33,060 bases of DNA, taken from SFEL01 sp045592165. GTDB lineage: Bacteria; Bacillota; Clostridia; Christensenellales; CAG-138. The notes beneath the pieces are model-generated. The model saw only the letters and a list, made by a program, of their open reading frames with translations, was not told the origin of the DNA and ran no database searches. Of this stretch, positions 7,773-15,214 are shown piece by piece. A program made the position numbers and the translations under genes. The stretch is from positions 1-33,060 of the forward strand of contig JAZNUG010000220.1 in the NCBI GenBank assembly GCA_045592165.1. The letters run 5' to 3'. The stretch's first letter is position 1; each line of letters opens with the position of its first letter.

Positions 7773-8018
7773 CTACTTATTAACCAACAGCTTGAGAAGG
7801 TATCCTGCCAGATACAGTATCCCTATAAAGGCAGGCACTCCTATCATAAGCTGTATCCAGCTCTTTTTGCGGAGCCTGTCCGCCTCTGCCCTGTCCATGC
7901 TATGGTCATAGGCCAGCGCATCGCAGTCCGCTTCAAGTTCCTTTGCGGTGCATTTGGGGCAGGCAGCCCTGGTATCGTCGTACAGTGTGCCGCATTCTTT
8001 GCAGAATTTCAGGCTCAT
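7773..8018 (-). CDS. Small zinc-ribbon membrane protein
   Basis: 81 residues. Four Cys at 6, 9, 20 and 23 form a CxxC-x10-CxxC zinc ribbon, followed by a charged linker and one transmembrane segment at about residues 54-76. Its ATG overlaps the stop of the NfeD gene (ATGA, 8015-8018), so translation is probably coupled. The position between nfeD and floA suggests an accessory part of the microdomain system, but nothing in the sequence shows what it does. Confidence 0.8.
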   Translation of the reverse strand: MSLKFCKECGTLYDDTRAACPKCTAKELEADCDALAYDHSMDRAEADRLRKKSWIQLMIGVPAFIGILYLAGYLLKLLVNK

Positions 8019-8518
8019 ATCTTTTCCACCATTATGCGAAGGCCCTCAATCTCAACTATGCGTATGGGACTGTCCTTGGCGATAAAGCCGCCGCTGGTGG
8101 TAACATCCAGCCTCTTGCCGCCGAAGTCGCCGTTGCCTGAGGGACGAAGGGGAGTAAGCGCCACGCCCTCTGCACCCACAAGCTCCTGCATCTGCGCCTC
8201 GGACAAAGATGTGGAATTGCCCTCTATTTTGTCCTTCAATACCACAGGGGAATTATTCAGCGCACCCTTTGAGAAGGAATGCATCGCTATGCCTGCGCCG
8301 ATGAGCAGGGGGACCAGTATCAGCACAAGCGTAACAAGGGCAGTGCCCAGGCTGTCCGCCCTGAGGATAACGGCGGCAACCAGGGAAATTCCGCCCAGTA
8401 TACCGGGAACGCCCATGCCGGGGGTGAATATTTCCGCCGCCATAAACAGCATGCCGGCGATAAGGCATATAAGGGCAGGAGTGTTCCAGCCTAAAATGTA
8501 TTGGGTTACGGAATCCAT
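8015..8518 (-). CDS. Short NfeD-family membrane protein (NfeD1b type)
   Basis: 167 residues. Three hydrophobic segments (about 12-32, 37-55 and 60-80) carry the typical GWNTPALICLIAG and AEIFTPGMGVPGILGG motifs. A C-terminal OB-fold (about 100-165) has LVGAEGVALTPLRPSG, FGGKRLDVTTSGGFI and a closing VEIEGLRIMVEKI. The ClpP-like protease domain of long NfeD proteins is absent. Short NfeD proteins are encoded next to flotillins and are thought to bind them. ATG 8518 has GAGGTG upstream. It is the first gene of a five-gene minus-strand run ending at 5420. Confidence 0.93.
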   Translation of the reverse strand: MDSVTQYILGWNTPALICLIAGMLFMAAEIFTPGMGVPGILGGISLVAAVILRADSLGTALVTLVLILVPLLIGAGIAMHSFSKGALNNSPVVLKDKIEGNSTSLSEAQMQELVGAEGVALTPLRPSGNGDFGGKRLDVTTSGGFIAKDSPIRIVEIEGLRIMVEKI

Positions 8519-8600
8519 AAGATCACCTCGAATTATAGTCTATGAGATATGTTCTGTTATTATGATAGCATAATCCCCTTGGTAAAATGTGTACAAAGAG

Positions 8601-9434
8601 TTAAAACAGCGGAAAAAGCTTGGCATTGAACCACTGCATGAAATTCTGAACAAAGGGACTCGAGCCGCCGGGCAGCACATTGCGCTGCATCAGCATAACG
8701 ATAAGGCAGAAAGCCACGCAGGCCAGCACCAGTATCATTATCCATATACCTATAACAGGCAGGACAGGAGCCTTTGCCTTTTTCTCAAACAGAGGCTCAT
8801 AGTCGTCATCATCATCGTCATCATCATCATCGTCATCATCGTCATCATCGTCATCATATTCGTCATCGTCATCCAGATGATATTTTTCCCAATCATTTTC
8901 CGGGGCTGTGCCAAGGCGGCGGACATGGGAGGGTTCTTCCTCCTCAACTTCATCGTCAAAGTCGTCAAAAAGATCCGCCGCGCAGGAAAAATGCCGCTCG
9001 GGCGGGGTATATCTCTTTACGGGCTCCGATGTGCTTACCACGTTTGCGCCAAGGGCCTCTGCTTCACGCATGGCCTGATAGGCTTCCATAGCCTTGTTTT
9101 CCGCATCGCTGCGCGCCTTGGAGCGAACCTCTTCCTCGGTTATGGAAGAAATGGCAGTATCAAAATCCGGCATGTCTGCAATTATGCCGTCCTTGAAGGC
9201 AGCCTTCTTGCTGTCATAGCAGGCCTGCTCTCTGCAGCAGTCTTCCGTAAGCCGCTTCACCATTTCGGGGGTCACGGAAAGCCCCGCCTCATGGGTGCGC
9301 TTGAGCAGCACCATTACCCTGCGGGTAATATCCTTTGCCGCGGCGGAATCCCCCACCGCTTCAAAGGCGTTTTTATATACTTCGCCGATATTGCTTTCCA
9401 GTATTTCTCTTAATTCCATGCTGTCTGCCGCCAT
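8601..9434 (-). CDS. Acidic tail-anchored membrane protein with an 18-Asp run
   Basis: 277 residues, family not recognised. ATG 9434 is preceded by GGAGG; an upstream in-frame ATG lacks a site. The N-terminus (about residues 6-50) has YKNAFEAVGDSAAAKDITRRV, which loosely resembles sigma-70 region 2, but no region 4 follows. A helical Ala/Glu part (about 80-130) leads to a very acidic stretch with DDFDDEVEEEE and later 18 consecutive Asp coded by mixed GAT/GAC. A single transmembrane segment (about 228-252) lies near the C-terminus, so most of the protein should be cytoplasmic. Poly-Asp could bind Ca2+ or basic proteins (inference). It is transcribed away from spoIID. Confidence 0.7.
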   Translation of the reverse strand: MAADSMELREILESNIGEVYKNAFEAVGDSAAAKDITRRVMVLLKRTHEAGLSVTPEMVKRLTEDCCREQACYDSKKAAFKDGIIADMPDFDTAISSITEEEVRSKARSDAENKAMEAYQAMREAEALGANVVSTSEPVKRYTPPERHFSCAADLFDDFDDEVEEEEPSHVRRLGTAPENDWEKYHLDDDDEYDDDDDDDDDDDDDDDDDDYEPLFEKKAKAPVLPVIGIWIMILVLACVAFCLIVMLMQRNVLPGGSSPFVQNFMQWFNAKLFPLF

Positions 9435-9544
9435 AATATTCCTCCGATGTGACAAAATACCAGACTATTTCATATATTATTATAATCCAGACCCCCAGCC
9501 CGCCGCAACGTATTTTACTTTCACCTGCCGCATACAGATAACTC

Positions 9545-10510
9545 ATGAAGAGCCCCGCAAGAAAACCGCCCCATATTTACCTGCTGGTGATTATCAGCAT
9601 TGCCCTTTGCCTTGTGATCGCAGGCATACGGGGCTGCGCCATCTCCCGCCGGCAGCCGCAGGCTCCCTCCCCCGATATCGCCGTTTTTAGCGAGGGGGAG
9701 GTGCTTGTGATGCCGCTGAATGAGTATCTCACAGGGGTGGTGGGCGGAGAAATGCCCGCGTCCTTTCCCCTTGAGGCCCTCAAGGCACAGGCGGTTGCCG
9801 CCCGCACTTACACCGTGCGGCGCATGGCCTGCTATGGGGGCAGCCCCTGCGGCAAGGACGGCGCAGACATATGCACAGACAGTTCCTGCTGTCAGGCATA
9901 CAGCTCCCCCGCCGAGCTGAAAGCCGCCCTCGGCGAAAATGCCCGCCGGTACACAGATAAACTCACCGAGGCGGTTTACTCCACCGACAGGGAAGTGATA
10001 CTCTACAACGGTTCTCCCATAGAGGCTCTGTACCATTCCTCCGCAGGGGGGCATACGGAGGATGCACAGAACGTTTTTTCCTCTGCCCTGCCCTATCTTG
10101 TAGGGGTGGAAAGCCCCGGCGAGGAGGGCGGCAAATACCATGGCGAGGAGGAGTACTCCCTGAAGGAATTTGCCGCCGCAATAAACAAAAAATGGCCCAA
10201 AGCAAAGCTGGACCGCAAAAAGTTATCCTCACAGGTGAAAATACTGTCCCGCTACAAAAGCGGGCAGGTGGAAGCCCTGCAGCTGAACAACGTTGCCGTC
10301 TCCGGCAAGGAGCTCCGCAAGCTGCTCCATCTCAACAGCGCGAATTTCACCATAGATATTTCGGATTCCGTACTTATCCGCACCACCGGCTTTGGCCACG
10401 GCGTGGGCATGAGCCAATACGGCGCCAGAGCCATGGCGCTGGAAGGGGCAGATTATAAGGAGATACTGACCCATTATTACACGGGGGTTGAGGTGGGAAT
10501 GATGGAGTGA
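9545..10510 (+). CDS. spoIID: SpoIID-type lytic transglycosylase
   Basis: 321 residues. A membrane anchor at about residues 11-29 is followed by the SpoIID domain: YLTGVVGGEMPASFPLEALK, in which E69 corresponds to the catalytic Glu of Bacillus SpoIID. AQAVAARTY, a Cys-rich ICTDSSCCQAY, and the closing FGHGVGMSQYGA-x-AMA-x-EGADYKEIL-x-HYYTGV follow. SpoIID cleaves glycan strands during engulfment of the forespore with SpoIIP and SpoIIM. Neither partner is in the window, so it may instead be a SpoIID-like amidase enhancer. A stop lies two codons upstream of the ATG at 9545, which fixes the start, yet no Shine-Dalgarno sequence is visible. A family A repeat follows 4 nt after the stop. Confidence 0.9.
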   Translation: MKSPARKPPHIYLLVIISIALCLVIAGIRGCAISRRQPQAPSPDIAVFSEGEVLVMPLNEYLTGVVGGEMPASFPLEALKAQAVAARTYTVRRMACYGGSPCGKDGADICTDSSCCQAYSSPAELKAALGENARRYTDKLTEAVYSTDREVILYNGSPIEALYHSSAGGHTEDAQNVFSSALPYLVGVESPGEEGGKYHGEEEYSLKEFAAAINKKWPKAKLDRKKLSSQVKILSRYKSGQVEALQLNNVAVSGKELRKLLHLNSANFTIDISDSVLIRTTGFGHGVGMSQYGARAMALEGADYKEILTHYYTGVEVGMME

Positions 10511-10514
10511 TATC

Positions 10515-10580
10515 TTCTTTTTCTCTTTCTTTTCGGGCGCGAAAAGAAATGAGAAAAAGAAGCAAAAAGAGAAAGAAAAG
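10515..10580 (+). repeat. Family A 3'-end repeat, copy 3 (plus orientation)
   Basis: L at 10515-10534 (identical to copy 1), 6-nt loop, R at 10541-10561 with one inserted T, GC, R' AAAAAGAGAAAGAAAAG at 10564-10580. It begins 4 nt after the spoIID stop. Confidence 0.9.
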
Positions 10581-10603
10581 CGAAATTGGGAGAATAAATA
10601 AAA

Positions 10604-10624
10604 ACCATACGGAATGCGTATGGT
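10604..10624 (-). terminator. Intrinsic terminator of the XRE regulator gene
   Basis: ACCATACG pairs with CGTATGGT around 5 nt. On the minus strand it is followed by TTTTTATTT; on the plus strand no T-run follows. Confidence 0.75.
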
Positions 10625-10649
10625 CTGCCGTATTTAGTATGTCGGCATA

Positions 10650-10850
10650 TTATATTTTATCTGTCCTGCCCAGCAGATAATCAATAGAAGTATCATAAAA
10701 GTCCGCAAGGGCAATGAGGACCCGGACAGGAATATCATTCTCCCCTGTTTCGTATTTTGAATATCCCGTCTGGGACATGCTGAGCATATCCGCAATCTGA
10801 GTTTGGGTAAGGTCGCGGTCTTCCCGCATTTCTCTGATTCGTCTGTACAT
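10650..10850 (-). CDS. Small XRE/Cro-type HTH transcriptional regulator
   Basis: 66 residues, almost entirely a HTH_3 domain: TQTQIADMLSMSQTGYSKYETGENDIPV (helices 2-3 of the helix-turn-helix), then LIALADFYDTSIDYLLGRTD, the standard C-terminal motif of these regulators. ATG 10850 has GAGGTG upstream. Just upstream is a perfect 12-bp hairpin (10868-10896). No phage or toxin gene is adjacent, so the target is not evident. Its terminator lies 26 nt downstream. Confidence 0.9.
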   Translation of the reverse strand: MYRRIREMREDRDLTQTQIADMLSMSQTGYSKYETGENDIPVRVLIALADFYDTSIDYLLGRTDKI

Positions 10851-10867
10851 TTTCTCACCTCATATGC

Positions 10868-10896
10868 AAATTCGGCCTCTCGTCGAGGCCGAATTT
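10868..10896. promoter_or_regulatory. Perfect 12-bp hairpin in front of the XRE gene
   Basis: AAATTCGGCCTC and GAGGCCGAATTT flank TCGTC. On the minus strand it lies between the DUF1015 stop and the XRE ribosome binding site, with no T-run. It could be an RNA processing hairpin or a protein-binding palindrome; the sequence does not decide. Confidence 0.5.
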
Positions 10897-10940
10897 GTAC
10901 AGCACAGCTGCGTCTGATTCTGTTTTTACGTTATTCTTTG

Positions 10941-10963
10941 GCACTTTCTTTTAAAGAAAGTGC
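10941..10963. repeat. Near-perfect palindrome downstream of the DUF1015 gene
   Basis: GCACTTTCTTT and AAAGAAAGTGC flank a single T. Together with the neighbouring CTTTTAAAG-centred pyrimidine/purine tract (10976-10995) it resembles a degenerate family A element in minus orientation, close to the stop of the minus-strand gene. Confidence 0.55.
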
Positions 10964-11002
10964 GCTTCTTTTGGTTTTTTTCTTTTAAAGAAAAGAACGC
11001 TC

Positions 11003-12337
11003 TTACTTGGTGATGCTCCTGCACTCCAGATAGTACCTCTTCTCGTGAGCCTCGCCCATGGAGAAGGTCTTGCGGGGCAGAGCGCCGTCAAAGATAACGG
11101 TGGGGAAGAATGCTGCCTTATCCATGGAGGGAAGCAGGAAGCCCATATTGCCGTCCTTGCTGCCCAGATCGTTTACAACGTCTGCGCCGTGGATATAGTC
11201 GATGGTTGCGCCCTCGGTCTCCTTGATGAGGATATCCAGAGCGTTCTGCAGGGTGCCTACTTCCAGCTGAGCAACGGGCTTTTCAACATACAGGCAGCCA
11301 ACGCCGTTCTTGTCAACGAAGGGCATTACATGGCCTTCCTTGCCGGCCATTGCGGCATAGAGGGCATCCATGGAGTCAAACTTGAACACTTCGCAGGCGC
11401 CGTTCTGCTCGGCAAGCTTCTTCTCCAGCCAGCAGAGAACGTTGTCGCCAACGTTGAAGATCACGCGATGGATGGGCTCAAAGATGATGCCTTCATCGTG
11501 TACATTCTCCAGCTCAACCAGGCAGTAGCGAGCGGGATGCTCATCGGTTGCACAGAGGCCTTCCTCAGCCTTTACGCGCTCCCAGTTTGCCTTTGCGGTG
11601 GCGAAGGAATGGTTGCCGTCGCCCATTGCGAAGAGCAGGGGAGCCTGATCGGTATCATACTTTGCAGCGTAGGCTTCCTTCTCGATAAGGGCCTCAAGGG
11701 CAGCGATAACGCCCTTTACCTGAGCCTCGTCCTTTACAAGGTAGCCCTCGATATGGCCGCCGTTCTGCATCAGGTCAAAGTCATACAGCTTCTCGGTCTT
11801 GTCCAGTTCTTCGCCGATGGGCTCGATAACGGTGCGCTGGGGATCGTCGATCAGCACCAGAATGTGGGGCATTTCCAGGGGAGCGTCCTTGCGGATACGC
11901 AGGCGGGGAGGAATGCGCTCAACGATGGTGCCTTCGGTGGCGCGGATAAGGGTGGTGGAACCCTTGGTATAGTCGTAATTCTCCAGGTCAAGGGCAACGA
12001 TCAGGCCCTTGCGGGTGCGGCCTTCAACGGTGCGCAGAACATAGGCAAAGCCCTCGCCCTTGTTCTCCAGCACGCCGGTTTCAACATACTGCTTCATGTG
12101 GGCGTTTATGGATACGATGCGCTCTGCCTCGTCGGGCTTATCCAGATACAGCTCGGGCAGCATTATGCGCAGGGTGGAAGGAGCATCGCCAACTATGGCT
12201 TCGGTCTCGTTCCAGTAATCCGGCTGAGAGGTGTACTGGTCGCAGGCAACTACGGCCCACTTGGTCATGTCTACGCCGGCATTGGGGAGCAGCAGCTCAG
12301 GCACCTTAACGCCTATGGAATTAGCATACTTTGTCAT
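11003..12337 (-). CDS. DUF1015 family protein (SerK/ParB-Srx superfamily)
   Basis: 444 residues, the usual length for DUF1015. Characteristic segments are VVACDQYTSQPDYWNE, GSTTLIRATEGTIVERIPPR, PHILVLIDDP and LLFAMGDGNHSFATAKANWE (the conserved GDGNHS motif). DGADVVNDL-like ADVVNDLGSKDGNMGFLLP is near the C-terminus. Some relatives (archaeal SerK, staphylococcal SbnI) are free-serine kinases, so a role in serine phosphorylation is possible but not shown. ATG 12337 is 7 nt after GGAGG; the frame extends 30 codons upstream without initiation signals. It is transcribed from a good promoter at 12443-12471, divergent from the YerC-like gene. Confidence 0.88.
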   Translation of the reverse strand: MTKYANSIGVKVPELLLPNAGVDMTKWAVVACDQYTSQPDYWNETEAIVGDAPSTLRIMLPELYLDKPDEAERIVSINAHMKQYVETGVLENKGEGFAYVLRTVEGRTRKGLIVALDLENYDYTKGSTTLIRATEGTIVERIPPRLRIRKDAPLEMPHILVLIDDPQRTVIEPIGEELDKTEKLYDFDLMQNGGHIEGYLVKDEAQVKGVIAALEALIEKEAYAAKYDTDQAPLLFAMGDGNHSFATAKANWERVKAEEGLCATDEHPARYCLVELENVHDEGIIFEPIHRVIFNVGDNVLCWLEKKLAEQNGACEVFKFDSMDALYAAMAGKEGHVMPFVDKNGVGCLYVEKPVAQLEVGTLQNALDILIKETEGATIDYIHGADVVNDLGSKDGNMGFLLPSMDKAAFFPTVIFDGALPRKTFSMGEAHEKRYYLECRSITK

Positions 12338-12442
12338 GAAACAGCCTCCGTTTTTAGTTTTATTGTTTTGGTTTTTGTGCGGATTGAATAAAAAGACGGG
12401 TATGCCTAAAAGATTTTTAGGCAGCATAATATTCCTTTTTAT

Positions 12443-12471
12443 ATGATATAACTTTAACCCTCTCAGGTCAA
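12443..12471 (-). promoter_or_regulatory. Sigma-A promoter of the DUF1015 gene
   Basis: Minus strand: -35 TTGACC (12466-12471), 17-nt spacer, -10 TATCAT (12443-12448). Predicted leader is about 100 nt. Confidence 0.75.
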
Positions 12472-12522
12472 TGAATCTTTATAATATAGCAGGGAATTTT
12501 TGCTAAGTTTTCATTTTATCAC

Positions 12523-12551
12523 TTTAAATCGCTAAAGTATCGTGATATAAT
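12523..12551 (+). promoter_or_regulatory. Probable promoter of the YerC-like gene
   Basis: -35 TTTAAA (12523-12528), 17 nt, -10 TATAAT (12546-12551), about 25 nt of leader before the ribosome binding site and ATG. Confidence 0.65.
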
Positions 12552-12582
12552 TCTGATACACCAAACCGAACGGAGGCGGCCT

Positions 12583-12873
12583 ATGTACAAAAGCAAGCTG
12601 ATGACCCCGGATACCGAGGCCTTTTTCAACGCCATACTCTCCCTTGAAACCCCCGAGGAATGCTGCCGTTTCTTTGAGGATGTGGCAACCATAGGCGAGG
12701 TACAGTCCATGGCGCAGCGGCTTCAGGTTGCAAAGCTTCTGGCCCAGGGCCTGAAGTACTCCGACATTGCGGAGCGCACAGGAGCCTCCACCGCCACCAT
12801 CTCCCGGGTAAGCCGCTGCCTCAGCTACGGTGCGGACGGCTATAAGCTGGTGCTGGACAGGGTGCAGGAATAA
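12583..12873 (+). CDS. YerC/YecD-family TrpR-like DNA-binding protein
   Basis: 96 residues, the full length of the family. The N-terminal helix has LETPEECCRFFEDVATIGEVQSMAQRLQVAKLL; the TrpR-type helix-turn-helix is LKYSDIAERTGASTATISRVSRCL. The tail YGADGYKLVLDR is typical. These Firmicute proteins are Trp-repressor-like but their ligand and targets are mostly unknown. ATG 12583 follows AACGGAGG. It diverges from the DUF1015 gene and is closed by a terminator before the MITE. Confidence 0.93.
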   Translation: MYKSKLMTPDTEAFFNAILSLETPEECCRFFEDVATIGEVQSMAQRLQVAKLLAQGLKYSDIAERTGASTATISRVSRCLSYGADGYKLVLDRVQE

Positions 12874-12893
12874 CGAAAAACATCACAAACCGC

Positions 12894-12930
12894 GGCCGCT
12901 GTGCTCATTGGGCTTGCGGCCCTTTTTATT
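12894..12930 (+). terminator. Probable terminator of the YerC-like gene
   Basis: GGCCGC (12894-12899) pairs with GCGGCC (12916-12921), followed by CTTTTTATTTT. The loop is long (16 nt), so the fold is less certain than others in the window. Confidence 0.6.
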
Positions 12931-12937
12931 TTCACCC

Positions 12938-13216
12938 TAGGGTAACCAATGTAATCCGAACCCGCCAAAAGTGGTGTAATTGGCGAGCTTCCACGTTGCC
13001 GTCCTTTGAAATAGCACCACTATTCCTGCACTCCGTCGCCTTGAATCTCATCCAATTACGCCGCTTTTGGTCCTTTGGAGTTTTAACGGCCATAGGGCAT
13101 GGCAGAGCAAGGAAGATCGATGGAGGAATACCGGTTGACTTCCGACCGAGGATGACACAGCTATGGCGTGTCATATGGCCGTTAAAACCGCGGTTCGTAT
13201 TATATTGGTTACCCTA
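12938..13216. mobile_element. 275-bp MITE-like non-autonomous element with TA target duplication
   Basis: 23-bp terminal inverted repeats at 12940-12962 and 13192-13214 share 21 of 23 positions; both begin GGGTAACCAAT and end CGAACC. TA flanks each end (12938-12939, 13215-13216), as for IS630/Tc1-mariner-type insertion. Inside are two further inverted repeats: CCAAAAG..GTAATT at 12964-12980 against 13055-13071, and GTTTTAACGGCCATA at 13080-13094 against about 13174-13188. The overlapping ORFs on both strands show no domain and are not called. It carries no transposase. It lies between the terminator of the YerC-like gene and the pgi promoter. Confidence 0.85.
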
Positions 13217-13231
13217 ATCCCGCAAGTTTCC

Positions 13232-13260
13232 TTGCAGTTTTGTCTGATTAGCAGTACTAT
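13232..13260 (+). promoter_or_regulatory. Probable pgi promoter
   Basis: -35 TTGCAG (13232-13237), 17 nt, -10 TACTAT (13255-13260). It starts 16 bp beyond the MITE end; the leader would be about 40 nt. Confidence 0.55.
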
Positions 13261-13306
13261 TAAATTAGAAATTTATGTACAAAATCCACACAGAAAGGAT
13301 TTCACC

Positions 13307-14887
13307 ATGATCAACTGGCAAAACATGGATAAACTGGCCTCCTATCAGGCCCTCACCAAGACCGCTCCCGTTGCCCTTGCCGCCGCAATGTCCGGCGAAG
13401 CTGGCGCAGAGCGCGTAAAGAAGTACTCCGTTCCCATGGGCGCAGGCCTGGCCTTCAATTACGGCGCAAGACCCGTGGACGACAACATTCTCGCCGCCCT
13501 TGCAAAGTTCGCAGAGGAAGCTCAGCTTGTTGAAAAGTTTGCAGAGCTGTATAACGGCGCAATGATCAACACCGGCGAAAAGCGCCTTGTGCTCCATCAC
13601 CTTACCCGCGGTCAGCTGGGTGAGGCCGTTATTGCAGACGGCGTTGACAAGCGCGCCTTCTATACCGAGCAGCAGCGCAAAATCGCCGAGTTTGCCGCAA
13701 AGGTACACGCAGGCGAAATCGTAAACGCCGCAGGCGAAACCTTTACCACCGTTGTTCAGGTCGGCATAGGCGGCAGCGACCTTGGCCCCCGCGCCATGTA
13801 CATCGCCCTGGAAAACTGGGCGGATGTTAACGGTCTTCGCAGGATGAAGGCAGAATTTGTCAGCAACGTTGATCCCGACGATGCGGCGGCCGTTCTCCGC
13901 AGGGTTGACCTTGCCCGCTCCCTCTTTATCGTCGTTTCCAAATCCGGCACCACCCTTGAGACCCTTACCAACGAATCCTTCGTAAGGGATGCCCTCAAAA
14001 AGGCCGGTCTGGATGCTTCCCGCCATATGCTGGCGGTAACCAGCGAGACCTCCCCCATGGCAAAGAGCCCCGATTATCTTGCAGCATTCTTTATGGATGA
14101 CTACATCGGCGGCCGCTACTCCTCCACCTCCTCCGTAGGCGGCGCAGTACTGTCCCTTGCCTTCGGCCCCGAAGTATTCGACATGTTCCTTCAGGGCGCA
14201 GCTGAGGCTGACAGCCTTGCAAAGAACGCCAACCTCCTTGAAAACCCCGCCATGCTGGATGCCATGATAGGCGTATACGAACGCAACGTGCTGGGCTGCC
14301 CCACCACCGCCGTTCTGCCCTATTCCCAGGCCCTCAGCCGCTTCCCCGCCCATCTTCAGCAGCTGGATATGGAATCCAACGGCAAGACGGTAAACCGCTA
14401 TGGCGAGCCTGTTGACTACGTTACCGGCCCCGTAATCTTCGGCGAGCCCGGCACCAACGGCCAGCACTCCTTCTATCAGCTGCTGCATCAGGGCACCGAC
14501 GTTATCCCCCTGCAGTTTGTGGGCTTCAAAAACAGCCAGATGGCCACCGATATCGACATTCAGGGCAGCACCAGCCAGCAGAAGCCCAACGCAAACGTCG
14601 CCGCCCAGATAATCGCCTTTGCCTGCGGCAAGCAGGACGAAAACCGCAACAAGCACTTCAACGGCGGCCGTCCCTCCAGCATCATCATCGGCGAACAGCT
14701 TACCCCCGCCGCCCTTGGCGCACTGCTTGCACATTTTGAAAACAAGGTTATGTTCCAGGGCTTCGCCTGGAATCTCAACAGCTTTGACCAGGAAGGCGTT
14801 CAGCTGGGCAAGGTGCTTGCAAAGCGGGTACTTGCACACGATACCGACGGCGCGCTGAAGGTTTACAGCGAGCTGCTGAATATCTAA
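13307..14887 (+). CDS. pgi: Glucose-6-phosphate isomerase (long type)
   Basis: 526 residues, the long form as in E. coli rather than the 450-residue Bacillus form. Motifs: VGIGGSDLGPRAM, VVSKSGTTLETLTN (sugar-phosphate binding), GGRYSSTSSVGG (signature 1), GEPGTNGQHSFYQLLHQGT (with the catalytic-region Glu and His) and FDQEGVQLGK (signature 2). It interconverts glucose-6-phosphate and fructose-6-phosphate in the cytoplasm, linking glycolysis with the glycogen genes 4 kb downstream. ATG 13307 follows AAAGGA; the frame extends upstream into the promoter and MITE and is not coding there. A family A repeat and a terminator follow. Confidence 0.98.
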   Translation: MINWQNMDKLASYQALTKTAPVALAAAMSGEAGAERVKKYSVPMGAGLAFNYGARPVDDNILAALAKFAEEAQLVEKFAELYNGAMINTGEKRLVLHHLTRGQLGEAVIADGVDKRAFYTEQQRKIAEFAAKVHAGEIVNAAGETFTTVVQVGIGGSDLGPRAMYIALENWADVNGLRRMKAEFVSNVDPDDAAAVLRRVDLARSLFIVVSKSGTTLETLTNESFVRDALKKAGLDASRHMLAVTSETSPMAKSPDYLAAFFMDDYIGGRYSSTSSVGGAVLSLAFGPEVFDMFLQGAAEADSLAKNANLLENPAMLDAMIGVYERNVLGCPTTAVLPYSQALSRFPAHLQQLDMESNGKTVNRYGEPVDYVTGPVIFGEPGTNGQHSFYQLLHQGTDVIPLQFVGFKNSQMATDIDIQGSTSQQKPNANVAAQIIAFACGKQDENRNKHFNGGRPSSIIIGEQLTPAALGALLAHFENKVMFQGFAWNLNSFDQEGVQLGKVLAKRVLAHDTDGALKVYSELLNI

Positions 14888-14900
14888 AGGCTTCTCTCTC

Positions 14901-14964
14901 TCCTTTTTCTCTTTCTTTTCACGAGAAAAGAAAGAAGAAAAAGAAGCAAAAAGAGAAAGAAAAG
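14901..14964 (+). repeat. Family A 3'-end repeat, copy 4 (plus orientation)
   Basis: L TCCTTTTTCTCTTTCTTTTC at 14901-14920, 4-nt loop, R at 14925-14945 with one extra A, GC, R' AAAAAGAGAAAGAAAAG at 14948-14964. Starts 13 nt after the pgi stop and is followed by a terminator. Confidence 0.9.
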
Positions 14965-14985
14965 CGAACTTTGGAATTAATCACA

Positions 14986-15019
14986 AAAGCCTCGAAGCTT
15001 ACACTTCGGGGCTTTGTTT
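14986..15019 (+). terminator. Intrinsic terminator of pgi
   Basis: AAAGCCTCGAAG pairs with CTTCGGGGCTTT (one T-G wobble), followed by GTTTC, about 100 nt after the stop and 20 nt after family A copy 4. Confidence 0.78.
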
Positions 15020-15040
15020 CATTATATCCTATGGGGATTG

Positions 15041-15206
15041 TCAAGGGCCGCCGCCCTTGACTTTAAATCCGGCTCTGACGACATGTGCGTCAGAACGGAT
15101 GAAAATCGCAGATTTTCCTACTTTGCAGATTTTGCCGCTCGGAAACGCCTTGGCGTTTTAGGCAAAAGCTGTTCTCTCAAAAAAAGTCCCAATAGGACTT
15201 TTTTGA
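15041..15206 (-). repeat. Family B multi-hairpin repeat, copy 1
   Basis: Hairpins in plus-strand order: H0 TCAAGGGC/GCCCTTGA (15041-15060); H1 TCTGACG/CGTCAGA around ACATGTG (15074-15094), closed by CCG/CGG; H2 GAAAATC/GATTTTC (15101-15117); H3 CAGATTTTGCC/GGCAAAAGCTG enclosing AAACGCC/GGCGTTT (15127-15171); H4 AAAAAAGTCC/GGACTTTTTT (15180-15204). H4 lies 9 nt after the stop of the minus-strand gene at 15215 and serves as its terminator, so the element is oriented away from that gene. Confidence 0.85.
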
Positions 15207-15214
15207 CATCCTTA

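Noticed and set aside
8806..8880. Trinucleotide (gat/gac) run as a DNA-level microsatellite
   Set aside because: It is in frame and coded by mixed GAT/GAC codons, so it is better explained as a protein poly-Asp tract.
12932..13217. Overlapping ORFs of 73-80 codons on both strands inside the MITE
   Set aside because: They cross the terminal inverted repeats and consist of repeat sequence; no start signal or domain was seen.
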